Source: Litchfieldella rifensis (GTDB lineage: Bacteria > Pseudomonadota > Gammaproteobacteria > Pseudomonadales > Halomonadaceae). Taken from it: 64,000 nucleotides of DNA. A model generated the notes under the pieces. That model was not told where the DNA came from, did not search any database, and saw only the letters and a program-made list of their open reading frames with translations. The position numbers and the translations under genes are program-made. The DNA is taken from contig NZ_JBHRUG010000009.1 in NCBI RefSeq assembly GCF_042646605.1, forward strand, positions 124,001-188,000. The letters are read 5' to 3'. Positions 47,382-54,107 of this stretch are shown here, piece after piece. Position 1 is the stretch's first letter; each line of letters opens with the position of its first letter.

Positions 47382-47810
47382 TCAGCCGCGCGGGCAGATC
47401 TCGTCGGCGCCGAAGAAATAGGCCACTTCGCGCTCAGCGGAAGCGGCGGAGTCGGAGCCATGCACGGCGTTGGCATCGATGGATTGGGCGAAGTCGGCGC
47501 GGATGGTGCCGGCGGCGGCTTCCTGCGGGTTGGTGGCCCCCATCAGTTCGCGGTTCTTGGCGATGGCGCCTTCGCCTTCCAGAACCTGCACCACCACCGG
47601 TCCGGAGGTCATGAAGCCGACCAGGTCGCCGAAGAAGGGGCGCTCCTTGTGCTCGGCATAGAAGCCTTCGGCCTGCTCCCGGGACAGGTGCAGCATCTTG
47701 GCGGCGACGACCTGCAGGCCGGCTTTCTCGAAACGGCTGATGATCTCGCCGATCACATTCTTGGCAACGGCGTCGGGCTTGATGATGGACAGGGTGCGCT
47801 CAATGGCCAT
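47382..47810 (-). CDS. ndk: Nucleoside diphosphate kinase
   Basis: A 142-residue kinase keeping NTP/dNTP pools balanced. Active-site His lies in NAVHGSDSAASAEREVAYFF; the start MAIERTLSIIKPDAVAKNVIG is typical. It has its own promoter and a long structured leader in the gap left by the missing isc genes. Confidence 0.98.
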   Translation of the reverse strand: MAIERTLSIIKPDAVAKNVIGEIISRFEKAGLQVVAAKMLHLSREQAEGFYAEHKERPFFGDLVGFMTSGPVVVQVLEGEGAIAKNRELMGATNPQEAAAGTIRADFAQSIDANAVHGSDSAASAEREVAYFFGADEICPRG

Positions 47811-47853
47811 GGGGCATTATCTCCGTGAGGGTGGTGAACGGGCTTCTGGATGA

Positions 47854-47908
47854 CGGCGCGCCGCCCGAGGCATGACCAGAGAATCCGGATGCACAGGGCG
47901 GCGCGTCG
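47854..47908 (-). promoter_or_regulatory. Large hairpin in the ndk leader
   Basis: A 13-base arm pair (CGGCGCGCCGCCC and GGGCGGCGCGTCG) pairs at 12 of 13 positions around a 29-base loop. It lies between the predicted ndk promoter and the ndk start, so it would form in the 5' UTR. It may act in attenuation or transcript stability, or be a remnant of the deleted isc genes. Confidence 0.5.
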
Positions 47909-47952
47909 AGAAATTGGTGCGTCAGTCGAGCACGAATGCCGAATAGCCGCGC

Positions 47953-47982
47953 ATTATAACGGCTGGAGGCGATGCAGAACAA
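47953..47982 (-). promoter_or_regulatory. Predicted ndk promoter
   Basis: A perfect TATAAT (minus strand, 47953-47958) with a weak TTGTTC -35 at 47977-47982 and an 18-bp spacer. It would give a leader of about 135 bases before the ndk ATG. Confidence 0.5.
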
Positions 47983-48013
47983 TCACTGTGCGGTCGTACG
48001 GCGGTCAGCGTGC

Positions 48014-48340
48014 TCAAACACTGAAGCTTTCGCCGCAACCGCACTCGTCCTTGACGTTGGGGTTGTGGAAGCGGAAGAAGCGGTTCAGGCCTTCCGAGAC
48101 GTAATCGACCTCGCTGCCGTCGAGCATTTCCAACGCCTCCGGAGCGACGAAGACCTTGACGCCATGCTCTTCGAAGGAGACATCCTCGCTGTCGGCCTCG
48201 TCGGCGAAGTCGAGTACGTAGCTGTAGCCGGAGCAACCGCTGGGCTTGACCGAGACACGCAGGCCCAAGCCGTGGCCACGTTCGTCGAGAACCTGGCGAA
48301 TCTGGCTGGCGGCGGCGGTAGTGATCGAAAGATGCGCCAT
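48014..48340 (-). CDS. iscA: Iron-sulfur carrier protein IscA
   Basis: A 108-residue A-type carrier with the three conserved cysteines C36, C100 and C102 (GCSGYSY ... DECGCG). It hands Fe-S clusters to apoproteins. It directly follows iscS, although in most gammaproteobacteria iscU sits between them. ErpA is an alternative identity; position favours IscA. Confidence 0.88.
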   Translation of the reverse strand: MAHLSITTAAASQIRQVLDERGHGLGLRVSVKPSGCSGYSYVLDFADEADSEDVSFEEHGVKVFVAPEALEMLDGSEVDYVSEGLNRFFRFHNPNVKDECGCGESFSV

Positions 48341-48376
48341 GGGGTTTGCCTCCTGCGAAGGTAAATGGGGTGCGAA

Positions 48377-49528
48377 TTATCGGCGGCGCAGTGCGACGAC
48401 GGCGTGGCGTAGTTCACCGAGCGCCGTGTCGATCTCCGCATCGGTAGTGAAGCGGCCGAAGCTGAAACGTAGCGATGCCAGCGCACGAGCACGCGGTACG
48501 CCGATTTCCTTTAGTACATAGGACGGCTCAACGCTCGCTGAGTTGCAGGCCGAGCCGGTGGAGATGGCGATATTGCGCAGGGCCATCAACAGCGACTCGC
48601 CATCCACGCCGTCGAAGGCCAGGTTGACGATGTTGGGCAGTGCCACTCGGGTATCGGTATTGCGGTGGATGCCGTCGAGGTCGGCCAGGCCATCGAGGAA
48701 ACGGGCCTGCAGTCGGGCAATGTGTGCCTGATCGGCCTCGCCTTCCTGCTGTGCCAGGGCGAACGCCTCGCCCATGCCGACGATCTGGTGGGTGGCGAGC
48801 GTCCCCGAGCGCATGCCGCGTTCATGCCCGCCGCCGTGGATCAGGGCCTCGACGCGGATGTCCGGGTGGCGACGCACGAATAGGGCGCCGATCCCCTTGG
48901 GGCCATACAGCTTGTGGGCCGACAGCGACAGCAGGTCGATGCCGAGGCGCTGCACATCGAGGTCGAGCTTGCCGGCGGCCTGGGCGCCATCGACGTGGAA
49001 GGCGGCGTCGCCGGCATGGGCGACCTCGGCCAGCGCCTTGAGATCGTGGATGCTGCCCAGTTCGTTGTTGACCGCCATCAGCGACACCAGCACGGTATCG
49101 TCGCGCAGTGCTTCACGAAGTTGGGTGGGCGTGACGCGCCCGTCGGGGCCCGGTGACAGCCAGGTGACCTCGAAGCCCTCGGTCTCGAGTGCCCGGGCCG
49201 TATCCACCACCGCCTTGTGTTCGATGCGCGAGGTCACCAGGTGGCGGCCGCGAGCGCGATTGGCCCGCATGAAACCGATCAGTGCCAGGTTGTCGGCCTC
49301 AGTGGCGCCGCTGGTCCAGACGATCTCGCGCGGGTCGGCGTGAATCAGATCGGCGACCTGGCGCCGGGCCCCTTCCACCGCCTGTTCGGCCAGCCAGCCG
49401 GGCATGTGACTGCGCGATGCCGGATTGGCGAAAGTGCCTTCCCGGGTCAGGTGGCGGCTCATGACCTCGGCGACGCGAGGGTCGACCGGGCTGGTGGCGG
49501 CATAATCGAGATAGACGGGAGCGCTCAT
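48377..49528 (-). CDS. iscS: Cysteine desulfurase, IscS-type without C-terminal tail
   Basis: A 383-residue PLP enzyme that extracts sulfur from cysteine. The PLP Lys is K206 (SLSAHKLYGPKG) and the catalytic Cys is C328 (STGSACNSAS), the same numbers as E. coli IscS. The protein ends about 21 residues earlier than E. coli IscS (404 residues), after GELRHAVVALRRR. The missing segment is the one that contacts IscU, and iscU is absent nearby. It is probably co-transcribed with iscR and iscA. Confidence 0.9.
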   Translation of the reverse strand: MSAPVYLDYAATSPVDPRVAEVMSRHLTREGTFANPASRSHMPGWLAEQAVEGARRQVADLIHADPREIVWTSGATEADNLALIGFMRANRARGRHLVTSRIEHKAVVDTARALETEGFEVTWLSPGPDGRVTPTQLREALRDDTVLVSLMAVNNELGSIHDLKALAEVAHAGDAAFHVDGAQAAGKLDLDVQRLGIDLLSLSAHKLYGPKGIGALFVRRHPDIRVEALIHGGGHERGMRSGTLATHQIVGMGEAFALAQQEGEADQAHIARLQARFLDGLADLDGIHRNTDTRVALPNIVNLAFDGVDGESLLMALRNIAISTGSACNSASVEPSYVLKEIGVPRARALASLRFSFGRFTTDAEIDTALGELRHAVVALRRR

Positions 49529-49576
49529 GACGGTGTGGGACGATCCTCGCTGACGGCATTGGTCGCCGTGGCTCGC

Positions 49577-50047
49577 CTAGGGCGAGGACACGGCGATGGT
49601 GTCTTGATCGGTGCGCCGGCGCTGACGGTCGGCGATGACGCGAACCTCGTGACGCTGCACCAGTTCGTCGAGGGTGATGCCGTCGAGGAAGCCGTAGATT
49701 TCCTGGGACAGCTCGCACCATAGATGGTGGGTCAGGCAGGTATCGCCTTGCTGACAGTCCGACAATCCCTGGCAACGGGTGGCGTCCACTGACTCGTTGA
49801 CGGCATCGATGACTCGCGCCACCGAGATGCCTGCCGGCGCCTGCGCCAGTAAATAGCCGCCCCCCGGCCCTCGCACGCTCTTGACCAGCTTGGCCCGTCG
49901 CAGCCGCGCGAAAAGTTGCTCGAGATACGACAGCGAGATCTCCTGACGCCGGGAGATCTCGGCCAGGCAGATCGGGCCCTCGGCGGCATTGAGGGCCAGG
50001 TCGAGCATCGCGGTGACGGCGTAGCGTCCTTTGGTAGTCAGGCGCAT
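49577..50047 (-). CDS. iscR: Fe-S cluster-sensing regulator IscR
   Basis: A 156-residue Rrf2-family regulator beginning MRLTTKGRYAVTAMLDLA. The [2Fe-2S] ligands C92, C98, C104 and H107 are all present at the E. coli positions. Holo-IscR represses the isc operon; apo-IscR acts at other sites. An upstream in-frame start at 50110 is rejected because MRLTTKGRYA is the conserved N-terminus. Confidence 0.95.
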   Translation of the reverse strand: MRLTTKGRYAVTAMLDLALNAAEGPICLAEISRRQEISLSYLEQLFARLRRAKLVKSVRGPGGGYLLAQAPAGISVARVIDAVNESVDATRCQGLSDCQQGDTCLTHHLWCELSQEIYGFLDGITLDELVQRHEVRVIADRQRRRTDQDTIAVSSP

Positions 50048-50145
50048 AAGAGGTATCGAACGCTGAATGTCATGGGGCGTCTCGGCTGGACGATCGCCCG
50101 ACCACCTCACCGCAGGCGATGCACCGGTAGCCGGCTTGTGGTGCC

Positions 50146-50178
50146 ATTATGGGAAAACCCAGTACCGTGGTCAACAAT
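50146..50178 (-). promoter_or_regulatory. iscR promoter with possible IscR site
   Basis: On the minus strand TTGACC (50169-50174) and CATAAT (50146-50151) are 17 bp apart, a good sigma-70 promoter about 95 bp before iscR. A 25-bp stretch over the -35 and spacer (50154-50178) fits the type 1 IscR pattern at roughly 16 of 25 positions by eye, best in the half next to the -35. Autoregulation is likely but the match is partial. Confidence 0.5.
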
Positions 50179-50190
50179 TCACCGTCGGCG

Positions 50191-51060
50191 TCAGGAGGCG
50201 TCGTTAGCGTCTTCCGAGCTGCGACGCTTGGGCGGCTCATCCCGCCGCTCGTCGCTCCCGACCGGCGGGCAGCAACTGTCGACGTCGTCGAGAATCTCGG
50301 CGAAGTCCTCGTCGCGCAGCTCGGGCAATTGGCCGTTGCGATAACTGGCGTCGAGCTTTCTCAGCGTGTTGCACATCTGCTCGATGCGCTGATCCACGGC
50401 ATGCATATGATCGAGCATGGCCTGCATCGAGCGCGCCACCGGATCGGGCATGTCCTGACTGACGCCGTAGGCGTCGAAACCGAATTTCCGGCACATGGCT
50501 TCACGGCGCTCGGGATCGAAGGTCGGCGCTTCCTCGGTGTCGGGCTCGGCACGCTTGACGATCTTGCCGGGGATGCCGACCACCGTGGCGCCGGCAGGCA
50601 CGGCCTTGGTGATCACCGCATTGGAACCGATCTTGGCCCCGGTACCTACCGTGAAGGGGCCGAGAATCTTGGCGCCGGCACCGACGATCACGCCGTCTTC
50701 CAGTGTCGGGTGGCGCTTGCCCTTGTTCCAGCTCGTGCCACCCAGGGTCACGCCTTGGTAGAGGGTGACGTCATCGCCGATCTCGGCGGTCTCGCCGATC
50801 ACCACGCCCATGCCGTGGTCGATGAAGAAGCGGCGGCCGATGCGGGCCCCGGGATGGATCTCGATACCGGTCAGCCAACGAAACAGCGTGGAGATGGTGC
50901 GGGCCAGCCACTTGAGGTTGTGCTGCCACAGCCAATGGCTCAGGCGATGGGCGAGCAGAGCGTGCAGTCCCGGATAATTGGTCAGGACTTCGAGGAAGTT
51001 GCGCGCGGCAGGGTCGCGAGCGAATACGCTGTTGATATCTTCACGCAGGTGATAAAACAT
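50191..51060 (-). CDS. cysE: Serine O-acetyltransferase
   Basis: A 289-residue enzyme that acetylates serine for cysteine synthesis. The left-handed beta-helix repeats (IHPGARIGRRFFIDHGMGVVIGETAEIGDDVTLYQGVTLGG) carry the catalytic Asp/His residues. The C-terminus is about 25 residues longer than usual and ends in a charged, disordered tail (SDERRDEPPKRRSSED). Lying before iscR-iscS, it supplies the substrate of the desulfurase. Confidence 0.96.
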   Translation of the reverse strand: MFYHLREDINSVFARDPAARNFLEVLTNYPGLHALLAHRLSHWLWQHNLKWLARTISTLFRWLTGIEIHPGARIGRRFFIDHGMGVVIGETAEIGDDVTLYQGVTLGGTSWNKGKRHPTLEDGVIVGAGAKILGPFTVGTGAKIGSNAVITKAVPAGATVVGIPGKIVKRAEPDTEEAPTFDPERREAMCRKFGFDAYGVSQDMPDPVARSMQAMLDHMHAVDQRIEQMCNTLRKLDASYRNGQLPELRDEDFAEILDDVDSCCPPVGSDERRDEPPKRRSSEDANDAS

Positions 51061-51178
51061 GCAGCAGTCCTTACATCACGGGTGGCAGCAAGTCCAGGGT
51101 TGTCACCAAGTCCAAGCCCTGTCGGTCGATGCCCGGGGGCGGGTGAGGAGGGAGCACCGATCACCCACCAAAAAGACC

Positions 51179-51207
51179 ATTATTGGGGCGTGGGCGCCAG
51201 CCTGCAA
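51179..51207 (-). promoter_or_regulatory. Predicted cysE promoter
   Basis: TTGCAG (51202-51207) and AATAAT (51179-51184) on the minus strand, 17-bp spacer, about 120 bp upstream of the cysE start in the gap after trmJ. Confidence 0.5.
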
Positions 51208-51228
51208 GGCGCGGCCACAGTGCGGGCC

Positions 51229-52026
51229 TCAGGAGTGTTCGCCGTCGTGCCTGGCGGTCGGTGATCGCCCGACGCGCTTTTCCATCGCCGTGAGCATACC
51301 GCGCAGGATGTTGATTTCCATCTGATCGGGACGCGCCCGCAGGTACAGCCGGCGCAGGCGGGCCATCAGTTGCCGGGGAGTGTCGGGATCGTGGAAGTCG
51401 ATGGCGATGAGGACCCGCTCCAGATGCGCGAAGAAGCGTTCCAGGTCACCGTGGTCGGCCAGCGGATTGTCCCAGTCGATGCCGAAGGGTTGCTGGCGCT
51501 CGATCGTGGCGGTGACGGTTCCCTCTTGGCTCGCCAGCCAGGCCAGGCGACACTCGTAGGCCAGCACCTGTACCGCCGTGGCCAGGTTCAGCGAACTGAA
51601 CGCGGGATCGGAGGGGATATGCACATGGGCGTGGCAGCGTTGCAGTTCGGCATTGGTCAGGCCGGTATCCTCGCGGCCGAACACCAGTGCCACACGCGCC
51701 TCGGGGCCGGTAAGTTCCTGCGACAGGCGTTCGCCGAGAGCTCGTGGCGTGAGCATCGGCCAGGGCAGGGTGCGCGAGCGGGCACTGGCGCCGACCACCA
51801 GGGTGCAATCGGCCACGGCCTCTTCCAGGTTGGTGACGATAGGCGCCGCCGCCAGGATCTCGTCGGCGCCCGAGGCCCGCGAGATGGCGTCCGCCGAGCG
51901 GGCCTCGCCGCGCGGTGCCACCAGGGCAAGGTCCGACAGTCCCATGTTCTTCATGGCGCGAGCGGTGCCGCCGATATTGCCGGGATGACTGGTGCCGATC
52001 AGGACGACGCGAATACGCTCTAGCAT
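51229..52026 (-). CDS. trmJ: tRNA (cytidine/uridine-32 2'-O)-methyltransferase TrmJ
   Basis: A 265-residue SPOUT methyltransferase: start MLERIRVVLIGTSHPGNIGGTARAMKNMG, motif LVFGREDTGLTN (SAM knot) and LNLATAVQVLAYECR. It methylates the ribose at position 32 of several tRNAs. Divergent from suhB, the same layout as in Pseudomonas. Confidence 0.95.
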   Translation of the reverse strand: MLERIRVVLIGTSHPGNIGGTARAMKNMGLSDLALVAPRGEARSADAISRASGADEILAAAPIVTNLEEAVADCTLVVGASARSRTLPWPMLTPRALGERLSQELTGPEARVALVFGREDTGLTNAELQRCHAHVHIPSDPAFSSLNLATAVQVLAYECRLAWLASQEGTVTATIERQQPFGIDWDNPLADHGDLERFFAHLERVLIAIDFHDPDTPRQLMARLRRLYLRARPDQMEINILRGMLTAMEKRVGRSPTARHDGEHS

Positions 52027-52201
52027 GGAGCCACTGCCTGCTGGTTGCTGGATGGTCAACCAGCGAAGTCTATCACGCTCTCGCCCCTTGACGCTCATGC
52101 GGCAATGGCGGTAGTGGCCACAATCTGCTAGGATGCGCGCCGTTCTTGTCGGTCATCCGACACCGTTCTTTAACAGCTACCGACTCCTCAAAGGCCCGAT
52201 C

Positions 52202-52996
52202 ATGCATCCGATGGTCCAATTCGGGTTGCGCGCCATGCGCAGCGCCGCCGAACAATTCGTGCGCATTCGTGAACGTATCGAAAATGCTCACGAAGAACAC
52301 AATCTCGATCGTCTGATCGAGGATACCGCCCGCAACGCCGAGACGCTGATCGTGCATCAGTTGTCGCGCGGCTATCCTCAGCATGGCATCTCCGGTCGCT
52401 ACACGCCCTACCGCGAGGGGCAGGGCGAAGGGCAGGACTACCACTGGAAGATCGAGCCGTTCCATGGCTATTCCAACCTGACGGCGGCCAGCACCGGCTT
52501 CGCTCTGTCTCTGGTATGCCTGGTCAAGGGGCGTCCGGAGCATGCGGTGGTCATCTGCCCGTTCAGCGACGATGAGTACCTGGCCAGCCGCGGGCGTGGT
52601 GCCCAGTACAACGGTAAGCGCATCCGTGTGCCCAAGACCACCGCCATCGGCGGCGCCCGACTCGCGATGAGCCTGCCGGAAACCTGGCTGCGCCCTCGTC
52701 ATCTGCCGGCCTACCTGACACTCGTGCAGCAGCTCAGTCCGCAGATCGAGGTGCAGCGTGCCACCGGCAGCGGCCTGTTGGATCTGGCGGAGCTCGCCAG
52801 CGGCCGCGCCGATGCTGCCTTCGTGCTGGGCCTCGAGGAGCAGGACAAGCTGGTCGGTACGCTGTTGCTGAAAGAATCCGGTGCCCTGATGGGCACCCCC
52901 GACGGTCGCCCGGACGTGGCAACCGAGGGCCAACTGATGGCCGCCAGCCCTCGCCTTTACAAGGCGTTGGTGCAACAGCTCAAACCGCATTTTTGA
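52202..52996 (+). CDS. suhB: SuhB-family protein with degenerate active site
   Basis: A 264-residue protein in the exact suhB position (divergent from trmJ, beside secF), beginning MHPMVQFGLRAMRSAAE like SuhB. The inositol-monophosphatase metal ligands are lost. GEESG is replaced by GISGRYT (62-68), IDPLDGTTN by IEPFHGYSN (84-92), and the WDxAAG motif by EQDKLVG (213-219). The rest of the fold (GRPEHAVV, RGRGAQYNGKRIRV, RATGSGLLDLAELASGRADAAF) is kept. Catalysis is unlikely, but SuhB also acts as a Nus-type antitermination factor, which needs no activity. An extended -10 (TGC-TAGGAT, 52126-52134) precedes it. Confidence 0.88.
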   Translation: MHPMVQFGLRAMRSAAEQFVRIRERIENAHEEHNLDRLIEDTARNAETLIVHQLSRGYPQHGISGRYTPYREGQGEGQDYHWKIEPFHGYSNLTAASTGFALSLVCLVKGRPEHAVVICPFSDDEYLASRGRGAQYNGKRIRVPKTTAIGGARLAMSLPETWLRPRHLPAYLTLVQQLSPQIEVQRATGSGLLDLAELASGRADAAFVLGLEEQDKLVGTLLLKESGALMGTPDGRPDVATEGQLMAASPRLYKALVQQLKPHF

Positions 52997-52998
52997 GC

Positions 52999-53025
52999 GG
53001 TAAGCCGTAAGCTTGAAGCTGGAAG
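52999..53025. repeat. Decayed heptamer copies, inverted relative to the 53076 array
   Basis: Read on the minus strand this segment is CTTCCAG-CTTCAAG-CTTACGG-CTTAC, about 3.7 diverged copies of the heptamer that is perfect at 53076-53184, but in the opposite orientation. It lies between the suhB stop and the terminator. Confidence 0.6.
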
Positions 53026-53063
53026 AAAAACCGCCCCCATGGCCATGCCATGGGGGCGGTTTT
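53026..53063. terminator. Bidirectional rho-independent terminator between suhB and secF
   Basis: A perfect 12-bp stem (53031-53042 with 53048-53059, CCGCCCCCATGG / CCATGGGGGCGG) with a 5-base loop. It has A5 before it and T4 after it, so it works for either strand. It sits between converging suhB and secF. Confidence 0.92.
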
Positions 53064-53075
53064 GGTTATGCTCTG

Positions 53076-53184
53076 GCTTCGAGCTTCGAGCTTCGAGCTT
53101 CGAGCTTCGAGCTTCGAGCTTCGAGCTTCGAGCTTCGAGCTTCGAGCTTCGAGCTTCGAGCTTCGAGCTTCGAGCTTCGAGCTT
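53076..53184. repeat. Heptanucleotide tandem array, 15 copies of GCTTCGA
   Basis: Fifteen perfect copies plus four bases of the same unit as at 4537-4623, preceded by the same CTG flank and ending three bases from the secF stop. It lies downstream of secF and of the bidirectional terminator. Copies are identical, which implies recent expansion or ongoing homogenisation. Confidence 0.97.
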
Positions 53185-53187
53185 GTG

Positions 53188-54096
53188 TCAGGGGAGCTCC
53201 TCTGCCTCCGGGTCTTCCTTCCTGGCCGGGATCAGGTCCAGGCGCTGGAGCTTGAGTGGAAGCAACAGCGCCGAGGCGACATAGATGGAGGAGAAGGTCC
53301 CCACGACGATGCCGATGATCAACGCCAGGGCGAAGTTGTGGATCATGTCGCCGCCCAGCACCAGTAAGGCCAACAGCACCAGCAGGGTGGTGCCCGAGGT
53401 AGCCAGGGTGCGCGACAGGGTGGCATTGATGGCGTCGTTGAAAATCGCCGGCATGTCGTCGACGCGCGACTTACGGATGTTCTCGCGGATACGGTCGTAG
53501 ACCACGATGGTGTCGTTCAGGGAATAGCCGATCACCGCGAGCAGGGCGGCCAGCACGGTGAGGTCGAAGTCGAGCTGGAACAGCGAGAAGACGCCGACCA
53601 CGATCACCACATCATGGACCAATGCCAGCAGCGCACCGAGGGCGAACTTGTACTGGAAGCGGAAGGCCACGTAGAGCATTACGATTCCCAGTGCCACCAG
53701 CAGGCCCAGACCGCTCTGGTCGCGTAGCTGTTCGCCGACCTGGGCACCGACGAATTCGGCACGTACCAGCTCGACGTTGTCGCCATCGCTACGCAGCAGG
53801 TTGACCACCTGCTCGCCGACTTCGGGGTCGAAGGCCTGCTGCAGACGGATCAGTACCTCGGTGGCGGCGCCGAAGCTCTGCACCGAGACATCCTGGAAGC
53901 CTTCGGTCTCGAGCGTCTGGCGCACGGTATTTAGCGATGGCGCCCTGTCGTAGCGGACCTCCACCAGGGTGCCGCCGGTGAAATCCAACCCCAGGTTGAG
54001 CTGTTGCACCGCCAGGGAGCCGATCGACACCAGCAACATCAGAGCCGAAACGAGAAAGGCCAGGCGGCGCTTGCCCATGAAATCGAACTGTCGCAT
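53188..54096 (-). CDS. secF: Protein translocase subunit SecF
   Basis: A 302-residue membrane protein with six helices and the SecF signature LDFTGGTLVEVRYD in its first periplasmic part. The later VIGYSLNDTIVVYDRIRENIR is also characteristic. With SecD it uses the proton gradient to pull proteins through SecYEG. ATG 54096 fits a GAGGAG site seven bases before it. It starts 11 bases after the secD stop. Confidence 0.96.
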   Translation of the reverse strand: MRQFDFMGKRRLAFLVSALMLLVSIGSLAVQQLNLGLDFTGGTLVEVRYDRAPSLNTVRQTLETEGFQDVSVQSFGAATEVLIRLQQAFDPEVGEQVVNLLRSDGDNVELVRAEFVGAQVGEQLRDQSGLGLLVALGIVMLYVAFRFQYKFALGALLALVHDVVIVVGVFSLFQLDFDLTVLAALLAVIGYSLNDTIVVYDRIRENIRKSRVDDMPAIFNDAINATLSRTLATSGTTLLVLLALLVLGGDMIHNFALALIIGIVVGTFSSIYVASALLLPLKLQRLDLIPARKEDPEAEELP

Positions 54097-54107
54097 CGCA
54101 AGGCTCC

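Noticed and set aside
53076..53184. CRISPR array
   Set aside because: Units are contiguous 7-mers without spacers.
53013..53367. Open frames of FELRASS repeats on the plus strand across the second array
   Set aside because: Same reason: stop-free repeat unit, running antisense into secF.
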